From: DASUPK01 sp963815045
GTDB lineage: Bacteria; Actinomycetota; Thermoleophilia; Solirubrobacterales; 70-9
Direction: 5' to 3'
Assembly (NCBI GenBank): GCA_963815045.1
Contig: CAWFET010000004.1
Span: 62,001 to 126,000, forward strand
DNA: 64,000 bases
Within the stretch, counting starts at the first letter, position 1; the number at the start of each line of letters is the position of its first letter. The position numbers and the translations under genes are program-made. The notes under the pieces are model-generated. The model saw nothing but the letters and a program-made list of their open reading frames with translations. It did no database searches and was not told where the DNA came from. Below are positions 1 to 8,128 of this stretch, piece after piece.

Positions 1-180
1 GCTGGGGAGCTCCCGCTCCATCCGGTAGGTGGCCCCGACGCCATCGGCGCCGGGCGAGGTCTCCCGCACGGACTGGACGGCGGAGTTCCAGCGCGCGAAC
101 GTGGTCGGGTCCGAGACGTAGTCGAAGACCGCCTCGATCGGCCGCTCGATCCGGACGCTGGTCTCGAAGTTCACCGGCAT
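1..180 (-). CDS. SRPBCC-fold protein, 3' end cut by window edge
   Basis: The first 60 codons of a minus-strand gene are visible and the rest lies outside the window. The reading begins ATG-Pro-Val-Asn-Phe-Glu and continues with a helix typical of the START/SRPBCC (polyketide cyclase or Coq10-like) fold: VRIERPIEAVFDYVSDP followed by FARWN. In this family this is the N-terminal strand and helix that cap a hydrophobic ligand pocket. It starts 16 bases after the stop of the DHFR-like gene on the same strand, so the two are probably co-transcribed. Ligand and role cannot be deduced from the fragment. Confidence 0.75.
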   Translation of the reverse strand, partial: MPVNFETSVRIERPIEAVFDYVSDPTTFARWNSAVQSVRETSPGADGVGATYRMERELPS

Positions 181-196
181 CGAGACTACCCGCCGC

Positions 197-718
197 TCAC
201 GGCGCCCCGTAGAGGAGCTCGACGGCGCCGCCGGGCAGCGCCCGTTCGCTCCGCAGCTCCAACCTCTTGCCGGGACGGAACGCCGGGGTGAGCTGCATCC
301 CCTCCCCGACGACGATCGGGAGGACGACCAGGCCGAACTCGTCGATCGCTCCGAGCTCGCGATAGGTCTGGATCGTGGTGGGGCCGCCGACCAGGTGGAC
401 GTCGCCGCCGCTGTTCGCCTCCTTGACCTGGTCGAGCAGTCGCTGCGGATCATCCTCGACGACGACCTGCTCGGGAATCCCCTCCGGGCGCTCCGCGCCG
501 AGCACGAATACGTCGACGTCGGACCAAGGCCACTGCTCGGCCCCGACTGCCGGCAGCAGCGTGGTGCGGCCCATCATCACCGCGTCGCACGCGGCCTGGA
601 GCTCGACGAACCCATAGGCCTCGGGATCCCAATCGGGGTCCTCGAGCTGGACCGGCATTCCATCGGCTCTGGAGATGTAGCCGTCGAGGCTCGTGCACAT
701 GCGGGTTCGGATCTGCAT
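197..718 (-). CDS. RibD C-terminal / dihydrofolate reductase-like protein
   Basis: This 173-residue protein has the DHFR-like fold of the RibD C-terminal domain: a first strand with TSLDGYIS, the nucleotide-binding turn MMGRTT, and the later segment VHLVGGPTTIQ. Most members reduce a pteridine, flavin-precursor or unknown substrate with NADPH in the cytoplasm. The start at 718 is chosen because GAAAGGAG lies four bases before it; a longer reading to 742 would put the Shine-Dalgarno inside the gene. It is followed by the SRPBCC gene at 180. A second, distant copy of the same type is at 7549, also next to an SRPBCC gene. The substrate is unknown. Confidence 0.8.
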   Translation of the reverse strand: MQIRTRMCTSLDGYISRADGMPVQLEDPDWDPEAYGFVELQAACDAVMMGRTTLLPAVGAEQWPWSDVDVFVLGAERPEGIPEQVVVEDDPQRLLDQVKEANSGGDVHLVGGPTTIQTYRELGAIDEFGLVVLPIVVGEGMQLTPAFRPGKRLELRSERALPGGAVELLYGAP

Positions 719-780
719 CGGGCTCCTTTCTAGGATCGTCACGGTATAGACGCTGCGATTCGGACAAACTCATCGAAGAC

Positions 781-1890
781 ATGGCCCCAAGCGAGACCAG
801 GCCCACCGACCGCTTCCGCATCCTCTGTGTCGACGGCGGCGGCATCCGCGGCCTGATCCCTGCGCTGGTGATCGCCGACATCGAGCGCCGGATCCAGGAG
901 CAGGCCGGCGCGCAGGCCCGTATCTCCGACTACTTCCAGATGTTCGCTGGGACCTCGACCGGCGGGCTGGTCGCGCTCAGCCTGACCACTCCTGATCCGG
1001 CCAACCCGGAGCGGCCCGCGGTCACTGCCGACGAGCTGGCGAGCTTCTACGTCGAGGACGGGCCCGGGATCTTCCACCGCAGCCTCTGGCAGAAGATCCG
1101 GACCCTGTGGGGCTGGCTCGGGCCCAAGTACACGCTCGGCCCGCTGCAGGAGGCGATCGAGCGCCGCCTCGGGACCACCGAGATCCAGAACGCGCTCCGC
1201 GAGCTGATCGTCTGCTCCTACGACATGACCGACCGCCAGCCCTACTTCTTCAAGCGCTGGCGCGCCCGCGAGCTGCCCGAGTCCGACCGCAACCGCCCGC
1301 TCGCAGACGCCGGCCTCGCCACCTCTGCCGCCCCGACCTACTTCCCCTCGCACGAGCTCGACGGCCACGCCCTGGTCGACGGCGGCGTCTTCGCCGCCAA
1401 CCCGGTGATCGTCGCGATCGTGGAGGCGCTGAAGCGCTTCGGCGACGACCCCCACCATCTCGACCAGGACGACCTGATGGTGGTCTCGATCGGCACCGGG
1501 CTGCACGAGGACGGCTACTCGCAGGACCAGGTGAAGGGCTGGGGGAAGCTCGGCTGGATCCTGCCCCAGAAGGGTGAGCCGCCGATCCTCGGCGCGACCC
1601 TGGGCGGAGCCGCCGACGGAGCCGATCACTGGGCGCACACCCTGCTGAACCACCCCGACGACCCGCACATCCAGCCCGCCGACCTCGGCCACGGCCCGCG
1701 CTACTTCCGGCTTCAGGTCTCGCTCACCGAATCGGTCCCGCTCGATGACGCCGGTGAGCAGACGCTGAAGCAGACACTTCCCGCCTTCGCCGAGCAGCTG
1801 ATCCGGGACAACGACGTCGAGATCTCCGGGATCGTCGAGCGCCTGCTCCGCGCGGGCCCGCTGCCCTACGACCCGGCGCCCGCGGCCTAG
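781..1890 (+). CDS. Patatin-like phospholipase
   Basis: The 369-residue protein has the full patatin signature: the oxyanion-hole motif DGGGIRG near residue 20, the nucleophile elbow GTSTGG near residue 59 (Ser is the nucleophile) and the catalytic Asp in VDGGVFAANP near residue 200. It is expected to hydrolyse acyl esters of phospholipids or galactolipids with a Ser-Asp dyad. There is no signal peptide, so it is cytoplasmic or membrane-associated. It stands alone. The related CapV effectors sit beside a CD-NTase, and no such gene is present here. Its TAG stop shares the tetranucleotide CTAG with the convergent kelch gene. Confidence 0.88.
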   Translation: MAPSETRPTDRFRILCVDGGGIRGLIPALVIADIERRIQEQAGAQARISDYFQMFAGTSTGGLVALSLTTPDPANPERPAVTADELASFYVEDGPGIFHRSLWQKIRTLWGWLGPKYTLGPLQEAIERRLGTTEIQNALRELIVCSYDMTDRQPYFFKRWRARELPESDRNRPLADAGLATSAAPTYFPSHELDGHALVDGGVFAANPVIVAIVEALKRFGDDPHHLDQDDLMVVSIGTGLHEDGYSQDQVKGWGKLGWILPQKGEPPILGATLGGAADGADHWAHTLLNHPDDPHIQPADLGHGPRYFRLQVSLTESVPLDDAGEQTLKQTLPAFAEQLIRDNDVEISGIVERLLRAGPLPYDPAPAA

Positions 1891-3185
1891 CGCTTCCTCT
1901 TCGTCTTCAGCTTCAGCTTGGCGTTAACCGTCTTGGCGAAGCCAGCCGAGGGGCTGAAGGTGATGCGTGCCCGGACATTGACGTGGCCCTTGCCGCGGAG
2001 CTTCGCCTTCGCCAGCTTGGTCAGCCTCAGCCTCAGCTTGATCGTGCCAGGCCCGCCGGTGGCCTGCGAGGGCCGAAGCAGCTTCTTCCGCTTCTTCTTC
2101 TTCTTGGAGGCGACGGCCGAGGTCTTGGCAGCCTTGCCGGCGTCGGCGACGGCCAGGACGCCGACCGAGGAGACGGTGACGATCAGCTTGGTCCCCTTGA
2201 CCTTGGTGCTGAAGGTGTTCGGAGTCGCGAACACCTCGGCGCTCTGCAGCGTGGTGCCGCTCCGGTAGCCACCGGCGACCAGGACCTGACCCGTGGCGAG
2301 CAGCGCCATCGGATCGTCCTCGCGCGCCGTGGTCATCTTGCCGATCCCAGCGGAGCTGAAGGCGTTGGTCTTCGGGTCGAAGAGCTCGGCCGTGTCGACG
2401 TCGGTCGTGCCGTTGTAGCCGCCCGCGATCAGGACGCGGCCGTCCGGCAGAGGAGACCCGCCTACGAAGCCGCGCTTGGTCCCCATCGAGCCGACCGGGC
2501 TCCAGCTGTTCGTGGAGGGGTTGAAGGCCTCGGCGCTCGTCGTGTAGTCCGAGCCGTCGTAGCCGCCCGCGATCAGGACGCGGCCGTCCGGGAGCGCAGC
2601 CCCCGCCGGCCCGACACGCTTGCTGGCCATCGGTGCCACCGGGCTCCAGGCGTTGGTCCTGGGGTCGTAGACCTCCGCGGTGTTGGTCTGGGTCCCGCCG
2701 ATGTCACCGCCGGCGACCAGTACGCGACCGTCGGCCAGCGGGGCGGCTGCCGCGAAGGTGCGCGGGGTGCCCATCTGGCCGACCCCGCCGTGGAAGGTGC
2801 CAGTGTGGGGGTCGAAGATCTCCGCGGTCTTCAGGGCGCTGACGCCATCGTGGCCGCCGGCGACCAGCACGCGGCCGTCCTCGAGGGGCGCCGCAACCGG
2901 GCCGTAGCGAAAGCTCGTCAGTGAGCCCACGGGAATGAACGTCCCGCTGAGCGGGTTGAACATCTCCGCGCTCTTCAGGTAGACGCCTCCCTGGTAGCCG
3001 CCGGCCACCAGCGCGCCGCCGTTGGACAGCGGCGCCGAGCCGGGACCATCGCGCGGCGTGCTGAGCGAACCGGTCGCGAGGAAGGGGATCGTCTGGGTGG
3101 CGGCCGACGCAGCCGACGCGAGCGGCACCAGAGCGATGACCGCCAACAGCCCGAGAAGCGTGGGAAGCACCCGACGGACCCCCAT
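1887..3185 (-). CDS. Secreted kelch-repeat beta-propeller protein with Lys-rich C-terminal domain
   Basis: The 432-residue product starts at ATG 3185 with a signal peptide (RRVLPTLLGLLAVIALVPLASA). Six kelch-like repeats follow, each with the pattern LPDGRVLIAGGY-x-TAE-F-P-T-W or F, which should fold as a six-bladed propeller. After about residue 315 the propeller gives way to a beta-rich domain interrupted by a run of lysines (ASKKKKKRKK) and ending KLKLKTKRKR. Kelch propellers of this type occur in galactose-oxidase-like proteins, but the copper ligands are not recognisable, so a binding or structural role outside the cell is more likely. A longer start at 3260 would bury the signal peptide. 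Confidence 0.8.
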   Translation of the reverse strand: MGVRRVLPTLLGLLAVIALVPLASAASAATQTIPFLATGSLSTPRDGPGSAPLSNGGALVAGGYQGGVYLKSAEMFNPLSGTFIPVGSLTSFRYGPVAAPLEDGRVLVAGGHDGVSALKTAEIFDPHTGTFHGGVGQMGTPRTFAAAAPLADGRVLVAGGDIGGTQTNTAEVYDPRTNAWSPVAPMASKRVGPAGAALPDGRVLIAGGYDGSDYTTSAEAFNPSTNSWSPVGSMGTKRGFVGGSPLPDGRVLIAGGYNGTTDVDTAELFDPKTNAFSSAGIGKMTTAREDDPMALLATGQVLVAGGYRSGTTLQSAEVFATPNTFSTKVKGTKLIVTVSSVGVLAVADAGKAAKTSAVASKKKKKRKKLLRPSQATGGPGTIKLRLRLTKLAKAKLRGKGHVNVRARITFSPSAGFAKTVNAKLKLKTKRKR

Positions 3186-3274
3186 GGGCCTACGGTACCG
3201 CCTTTTGGCACCCCCGAGCCTCGAATTTCCGGCCATCGCCGGGGTCCCGCCCATCCGCATCTAGACTGCCGAAC

Positions 3275-4525
3275 ATGCCTGGGAGAAGGTGGGCAGCAGG
3301 GATCCTCGCTTTCGCGTGCCTGACGTTCGGTGCCGCGTCGAACGCATTCGCCGCGCAGCGCTATGCGTCCCCGACCGGATCGGGCTCGACCTGCAGCCAG
3401 GCGAGCCCCTGCCCCATCCAGATCGCGGCCAACGATGCCAACCAGGGCGACGAGGTGATCGTCACCCCCGGCGACTACTCCCCGCCGGGGAGCGTCATCG
3501 CGCCGACAGCGGACATTTACATCCATGGCGTCCAGGGCCAGCCGATGCCCCGCATCCACTTCACGGGTGGCTTCCTATGGATCGGCAATCCCGGCGACCG
3601 AGCCAGCTACCTGGCCGTGGACGCCGTCGGCAGTGCGCCGATCGAGACGAACAACGGCGGCTCGGCCGACCAGATCATCGCCCACGTGACCGGAGCCAAC
3701 GCGCAGGCCTGTTACGTCTACGGGACTCTCACCGACAGCGTCTGCTGGGCGTCAGGTACCGGCGGCCGCGGAATCGAGGCGCAGACCGGCGTGACCTCGA
3801 CCATCACCGTGCGCAACGTCACGGCTGTCGGCACCGGGTCAGGCGGCACCGGCATCCGCATCCAATCCGAGTCGCCCGGCAACCTGACGGCGAATCTCAC
3901 CAACGTGATCGCCCGCGGCGCGGGAAGCGACATCAACCTCACCCAGATCAGCGGTTCCACCCTGGTCGCGAACATCGACCACACGAATCACGCCGACATC
4001 ACACCGGGCGGAGCGACCGTCAACGAGACCAGCCAGAAGACGGCCGACCCGATCTTCGTCAATCCCGCCGCCGGCGACTTCAGCGAGGCCCCCGCATCAC
4101 TGACGATCAACGCGGGCGTCACCAGCCCGCTCAACGGCTCATTCGACGTCCTGGGCAAGCCCCGCACGATCAACGGCCTCACCGACATCGGCGCCTACGA
4201 GTACGACCCGTTCAACGGCGTCGCCCTCCGGAACCAGCACACGAGGGTGAAGAAGCGGAAGGCGAAGGTCGCGGTCGGCTGCCCGGCCGGGACCCCGACC
4301 TCGTGCGACGGCAGCCTCACGCTGGCCTTCGGCAGAAAGACGGCGGGATCCACCAGCTTCTCGATCCCCACGGGCGCGGTCACGTTCCTGAAGGTGAAGG
4401 TCTCGAAGAAGACGCTGAAGAAGGTCCGCAAGAAGGGCAAGCTCGCCACCACGGCGACCGCCTCCGCCACCGACGGGGCCGGGACCAAGGCGACCGCGAC
4501 GGCGCGGGTCAAGCTGAAGCGCTGA
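3275..4525 (+). CDS. Secreted right-handed beta-helix, choice-of-anchor Q protein
   Basis: This 416-residue exported protein has a signal peptide ending ASNAFAA and then the segment QRYASPTGSGSTCS-ASPC typical of proteins annotated as choice-of-anchor Q. A repetitive beta-helix spans roughly residues 60-270, closing with the family hallmark DPIFVNPAAGDF and DIGAYEY near residue 310. The last 100 residues form a small Cys-containing beta domain rich in lysine (KKTLKKVRKKGKLA) ending VKLKR, resembling the tail of the neighbouring kelch protein. It is divergent from the kelch gene with 89 bases between the two starts. Probably a cell-surface protein; the ligand is unknown. Confidence 0.75.
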   Translation: MPGRRWAAGILAFACLTFGAASNAFAAQRYASPTGSGSTCSQASPCPIQIAANDANQGDEVIVTPGDYSPPGSVIAPTADIYIHGVQGQPMPRIHFTGGFLWIGNPGDRASYLAVDAVGSAPIETNNGGSADQIIAHVTGANAQACYVYGTLTDSVCWASGTGGRGIEAQTGVTSTITVRNVTAVGTGSGGTGIRIQSESPGNLTANLTNVIARGAGSDINLTQISGSTLVANIDHTNHADITPGGATVNETSQKTADPIFVNPAAGDFSEAPASLTINAGVTSPLNGSFDVLGKPRTINGLTDIGAYEYDPFNGVALRNQHTRVKKRKAKVAVGCPAGTPTSCDGSLTLAFGRKTAGSTSFSIPTGAVTFLKVKVSKKTLKKVRKKGKLATTATASATDGAGTKATATARVKLKR

Positions 4526-4539
4526 GCCTCCCTGCCAAT

Positions 4540-4566
4540 CTAAGAGAGCTCTAACCCGCCTCTTAG
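4540..4566. other. Inverted repeat CTAAGAG-N13-CTCTTAG
   Basis: A perfect 7-bp inverted repeat lies 14 bases after the stop of the beta-helix gene and 34 bases before the next start. No T-run follows, so it could be a weak terminator or an operator for the membrane gene at 4601. Confidence 0.35.
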
Positions 4567-4600
4567 AGCCTGCTGACCGCCGGGCACGACCATCGCACCG

Positions 4601-5233
4601 ATGGAGACCTACGCCGGCACCCACCGCCGCGTCGCGGCCAGGCGGCATCGTGACCGCCTCGGCGGCACGGAGGGCAACGAAGCGCTCACCGTCGCGGCGG
4701 GCGTCGTGCTCACCCTGCTGCTGATGGCGGAGGGGATCACGCTGTTGAAGATGGACTCGCTGCTCAGCTTGCACATGATCATCGGGCTCGTGCTGATCCC
4801 GCCGGTCCTGCTCAAGCTTGGCAGCACGGGCTATCGCTTCGCCCGCTACTACACCCATTCCCCCGCCTACTCGGACAAGGGCCCGCCTCCCCTGCTGCTC
4901 CGCCTGCTCGCCCCCGTCCTCGTCCTGGCAACTGCCGGGATCTTCATCACCGGCGTCCTGCTGCTCGCGCTCGGGCACAAGTCCGACCAGCTCGTCTTCC
5001 TCCACCAGGCCTCGTTCGCCGTCTGGGCCGGAGCCTTCGGCATCCATTTCCTCTGGCATCTCCCGCACATGCTCCGCTCGCTGTCCGGCTACCGGAGCGG
5101 CACTCGCGCCCAGCGCATCCCCGGCTCGGGGCTGCGCGGCATGCTTGTCGCCGCCTCGCTGGGCGCGGGCGTTGCGCTCGCCATCACCCTGGCCGGCGCC
5201 GTCTCGGGCTGGCACGGCGGCCCGGCGGGCTGA
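4601..5233 (+). CDS. Multi-pass membrane protein, cytochrome b561-like
   Basis: The 210-residue protein has a basic N-terminus and four to five membrane helices at about residues 25-45, 52-72, 98-122, 132-152 and 178-200. Histidines at the helix ends (SLHMIIG, FLHQASF, GIHFLWHLPH) are arranged as in small b-type cytochromes such as DUF4405/b561-like proteins, so haem binding is possible but not proven. No neighbouring gene gives a redox context; the inverted repeat just upstream may regulate it. Confidence 0.6.
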   Translation: METYAGTHRRVAARRHRDRLGGTEGNEALTVAAGVVLTLLLMAEGITLLKMDSLLSLHMIIGLVLIPPVLLKLGSTGYRFARYYTHSPAYSDKGPPPLLLRLLAPVLVLATAGIFITGVLLLALGHKSDQLVFLHQASFAVWAGAFGIHFLWHLPHMLRSLSGYRSGTRAQRIPGSGLRGMLVAASLGAGVALAITLAGAVSGWHGGPAG

Positions 5234-5245
5234 TCCCGCCGGCGC

Positions 5246-6622
5246 CTAGGCCGGCGGGATGTTGTGGTTCAGCCGGAAAAGGTTGTCCGGGTCGTAGCGG
5301 CCCTTCAGCTCGCGGAGCCGGTCCCAGTTCCCATTCGGGTACGCGGCGCGCAGCGTCGCCTCGTCCTCCTCGCCCATGAACCCGACGTAGCCACCCGCGC
5401 CGTCCTTGCCGAGCGCGTCGGCGAGGCGGTCGACGAAGGCGTCGTGGGTCTCTTTCTCCGCCGCGTCCCCGTACATCGCCACGGCATTGACGAACAGGCC
5501 GTTATCGCGATGAGCGAAGGCGGTGGCGTCACTGGACACACGCCCCAGCGCGCCACCGAGGACGCGCAGCTGGACGGCCTTCATCATCGCGTTGGACTTG
5601 GGGAGCTCCTCGAGGATCGTCTCGGCCGCCGAGCCGTCGAGCGAGTCGGCGAAGAAATTGTTGCCGGCCCCGAACGCCGCTGCCTGCTCTGGGCCCTCGT
5701 AGAGCTCCGGGTAGCGCATCGGCCGCACCATGTCGGCGTAGGGCGCGGCGAGCCCACGGAATGGCGCGATCACCTCGTCGGCCTGGTCCGCCGGCCCGAC
5801 GTAGGCCATCAGCCCGATGATGATCGGCTGACTGTGAGCTTCCTCGGGGATGAACGGCATCGGCGGCGCCAGCATCACGTTGGCGATCGTCGAGAGCTCC
5901 TCCGGAGCGGCCTCGGCGGCCGCGAGGAAGCCGTTGATCACCTCGGGGGTCGCCGGCAGGACCATCATCCCGCCGACGATGTCCGAGATCTCGTGCAGGC
6001 GGAACTTGAAGCGCGTGGCGATGCCGAAGTTGCTCTCGCCGCCGCGGATCGCCCAGAACAGATCCGGCTCGCTGTCCTCGCTCGTCTCGACCACTTCTCC
6101 GTCGGCGGTGACCACCTCGGCCGCGAGCAGATCGTCGATCGTCAGCCCGTTCTTGCGAACCAGGAACCCGATGCCGCCGGCGAGGGTGATCCCGCCGATC
6201 CCGACCGAGCCGGCGTCGCCGAAGCCGGTGACCAGCCCGTGCTCACCCGTGGCTTTGGTGTACTCGCCCGCAGTGATCCCGGTCTCGACCCAGGCGGTCC
6301 GGGAGTCGGGATCGATGTCGAGCGACTTCATCGCCGAGAGATCGAGGACGAGCCCGCCGTCGGTCGTCCCGTAGCCGGCGCGGCTGTGGCCTCCGCTGCG
6401 CACGGCCAGCTCGAGCCCGGCATCGCGGGCGGTGTTGACCACCGTGGCGACGTCGTCGGCGTTCGCGGCCCGAGCCACGGCGAGCGGTGTGCGGTCGAAG
6501 CCCTTGAAGAAGACCCGGCGGGCCTCCTCGTAGGTGCCGTCGTCGGGCGCGATCAGCTCGCCATCGAGCTTGGCACGCAATTCGTCGATCGGCAGTTCCT
6601 TGGTCTGCTCTGGCTGGGACAT
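5246..6622 (-). CDS. FAD-linked oxidoreductase, berberine-bridge-enzyme family
   Basis: This 458-residue enzyme has the VAO/PCMH FAD-binding domain with RSGGHSRAGYG near residue 80, whose His is the usual site of 8-alpha-histidyl FAD attachment. The substrate domain follows, and the C-terminal BBE motif is YDPDNLFRLNHNIPP. In bicovalent members a Cys also binds FAD; the matching segment here (TGFGDAGSVGIGGI) lacks it, so attachment should be through His only. It probably oxidises a sugar, alkaloid-like or phenolic substrate with O2. ATG 6622 follows AAGGGGG, whereas the longer reading to 6802 crosses the promoter of the divergent ArsR gene. Confidence 0.85.
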   Translation of the reverse strand: MSQPEQTKELPIDELRAKLDGELIAPDDGTYEEARRVFFKGFDRTPLAVARAANADDVATVVNTARDAGLELAVRSGGHSRAGYGTTDGGLVLDLSAMKSLDIDPDSRTAWVETGITAGEYTKATGEHGLVTGFGDAGSVGIGGITLAGGIGFLVRKNGLTIDDLLAAEVVTADGEVVETSEDSEPDLFWAIRGGESNFGIATRFKFRLHEISDIVGGMMVLPATPEVINGFLAAAEAAPEELSTIANVMLAPPMPFIPEEAHSQPIIIGLMAYVGPADQADEVIAPFRGLAAPYADMVRPMRYPELYEGPEQAAAFGAGNNFFADSLDGSAAETILEELPKSNAMMKAVQLRVLGGALGRVSSDATAFAHRDNGLFVNAVAMYGDAAEKETHDAFVDRLADALGKDGAGGYVGFMGEEDEATLRAAYPNGNWDRLRELKGRYDPDNLFRLNHNIPPA

Positions 6623-6716
6623 CCTGTACCCCCTTCGCGGGATTTGCTTTACCCGTTTGACGAGATTGGCGACGCCGATGTGACGCCGGCTCCGAACTAA
6701 TACCAGTCCGCTATTC

Positions 6717-6728
6717 AACCATCTGGTT
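6717..6728. promoter_or_regulatory. Putative ArsR-family operator AACCA-TC-TGGTT
   Basis: A perfect 5-2-5 palindrome sits 16 bases before the ATG of the ArsR-type gene and 94 bases before the divergent flavoprotein start. The position suits autoregulation; the assignment is inferred from position and symmetry only. Confidence 0.45.
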
Positions 6729-6744
6729 AAATAACAGCTCGCCG

Positions 6745-7056
6745 ATGCCGACGGACCTCGACCGAACCTTCGCCGCGCTCGCCGACCCCACGCGGCGCGC
6801 AATCCTGAAGCGCCTCACGGAGGGCGAGGCCACCGTCAGCCAGCTCGCCGAGCCGTTCCCGGTCAGCGTGCAGGCGGTCTCCAAGCACCTCAAGGTCCTC
6901 GAGGGCGCCGGGCTGATCGTGCGCGGGAGGGCCGCCCAGCTTCGCCCGTCTCGCATCGCCGGCGCCCCTCTCAAGGAGGCGGCCGAGTGGATCGAGGGCT
7001 ACAGCAGCTTCTGGGAGCGCGGCTTCGACCGGATGGAGGAGCGCCTGCGTGGCTGA
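6745..7056 (+). CDS. ArsR-family winged-helix regulator
   Basis: The 103-residue protein opens LDRTFAALADPTRRAILKRL, the canonical ArsR/SmtB first helix pair, and has the recognition helix region VSVQAVSKHLKVLEGAGLI. The metal-binding Cys motif ELCVCDL is absent, so it is of the non-metal type usually found before AHSA1-domain proteins. It should repress its own operon by binding a palindrome such as the one at 6717. Its last codons overlap the GTG start of the SRPBCC gene by eight bases, indicating translational coupling. Confidence 0.88.
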   Translation: MPTDLDRTFAALADPTRRAILKRLTEGEATVSQLAEPFPVSVQAVSKHLKVLEGAGLIVRGRAAQLRPSRIAGAPLKEAAEWIEGYSSFWERGFDRMEERLRG

Positions 7057-7492
7057 CGAGCCGGACATCGAGATCCGGCGAACGTTCGACGCCCCGCGCG
7101 AGGCGATCTGGCGCGAGTGGACCGAGCCCGACCGCTTCGCCGACTGGTACGGCGGGCCGCAGGGGGAGATCCCGCTCGGCACCGTCTCGATGGACGTCCG
7201 CGAGGGCGGCAGGTGGAAGCTCACCATGATCTTCGGCCCGCGCGAGATCCACTGGGACGGCGAGTACATCGAGGTCGAAGAGCCCGAGCGCCTGGTCTTC
7301 ACCGTGTCCGACCAGCCCGACGAGGACGTCTACGACCTCTGCACGGTCGAGCTCACCGATCTCGGCGGCGAGCGCACCGAGATGCTCTTTCAGCAGAGCG
7401 GCGGCCACATGCCCGCGGCTGCCTACCGCCGCGCCGCGGAGGGCTGGGGCGGCTTCTTCGACCGGATGGCCGAGCGGCTCGCCGCCGATTAG
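7049..7492 (+). CDS. SRPBCC / AHSA1-domain protein
   Basis: A 147-residue single-domain protein of the Aha1/CalC type: it begins IEIRRTFDAPREAIWREWTEP, has WYGGPQGE and ends with EGWGGFFDRMAERLA, all diagnostic of the family. It uses GTG 7049, overlapping the ArsR gene. ArsR-AHSA1 pairs are common in actinobacteria, and the partner is thought to bind a small hydrophobic ligand. The next gene, 56 bases downstream, encodes a RibD-like reductase and is probably in the same transcript. Confidence 0.85.
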   Translation: MADEPDIEIRRTFDAPREAIWREWTEPDRFADWYGGPQGEIPLGTVSMDVREGGRWKLTMIFGPREIHWDGEYIEVEEPERLVFTVSDQPDEDVYDLCTVELTDLGGERTEMLFQQSGGHMPAAAYRRAAEGWGGFFDRMAERLAAD

Positions 7493-7548
7493 TTCCGGCG
7501 CCCGGCGCCGTCTCATAGGCAACTGCGAAAAGCGAACAGGAGGAAGAA

Positions 7549-8121
7549 ATGAGCGGGAGGATCGTTGTCACTGAGTTCATCTCGATCGACGGGGTCATGG
7601 AGGACCCGGGCGGATCCGAGGACTTCGAGCACGGCGGCTGGACCTTCGAGTACAACCGCGGCGACGATGGCGACAAGTTCAAGATGGAGGAGCTGATGGA
7701 CGCCGCGGTCCAGCTGCTCGGCCGGGTGACCTACGAGGGCTTCGCGGAGGCATGGCCGTCGCGCGAGGGCGAGTTCGCCGACAAGATCAACAAGGGCAAG
7801 AAGGTCCTGGTCTCCACCACCCTGACCGACCCGTCCTGGGAGAACACCGACGTGATCTCCGAGAACATCCCCGACGAGCTCCGCAAGCTGCGTGACGAGA
7901 CCGACGGGAACATCCTGGTCGCCGGCAGCAACACCCTCGTCCACACGCTGTTCGAGAACGACCTGGTCGACGAGCTGCGGCTGATGGTCTTCCCGACCAT
8001 CCTCGGCTCCGGCAAGCGCCTCTACCCCGAGGGGATCGGCCGGATCAAGCTTGACCTCGTCAAGGACGAGGGCGTCGGCTCGGAGGGCGTCCGGGTCCAG
8101 GTCTACCAGCGCGCCGAGTAG
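7549..8121 (+). CDS. RibD C-terminal / dihydrofolate reductase-like protein
   Basis: This 190-residue protein starts after a strong AGGAGGAAGAA signal. It shows TEFISIDGVMEDPGG, the turn LLGRVTYEGF, and ILVAGSNTLVHTL, matching the DHFR-like YwjB/YyaP group that uses NADPH. It is the third gene of an ArsR-SRPBCC-reductase cluster. Its function in that group is generally uncharacterised; resistance to or modification of an aromatic compound is one possibility but is not shown by the sequence. Confidence 0.85.
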   Translation: MSGRIVVTEFISIDGVMEDPGGSEDFEHGGWTFEYNRGDDGDKFKMEELMDAAVQLLGRVTYEGFAEAWPSREGEFADKINKGKKVLVSTTLTDPSWENTDVISENIPDELRKLRDETDGNILVAGSNTLVHTLFENDLVDELRLMVFPTILGSGKRLYPEGIGRIKLDLVKDEGVGSEGVRVQVYQRAE

Positions 8122-8128
8122 CTCCCCC

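Noticed and set aside
781..1890. Patatin as a CBASS (CapV-type) effector
   Set aside because: No CD-NTase, HORMA or other CBASS gene lies near; the neighbours are housekeeping-type or secreted proteins.
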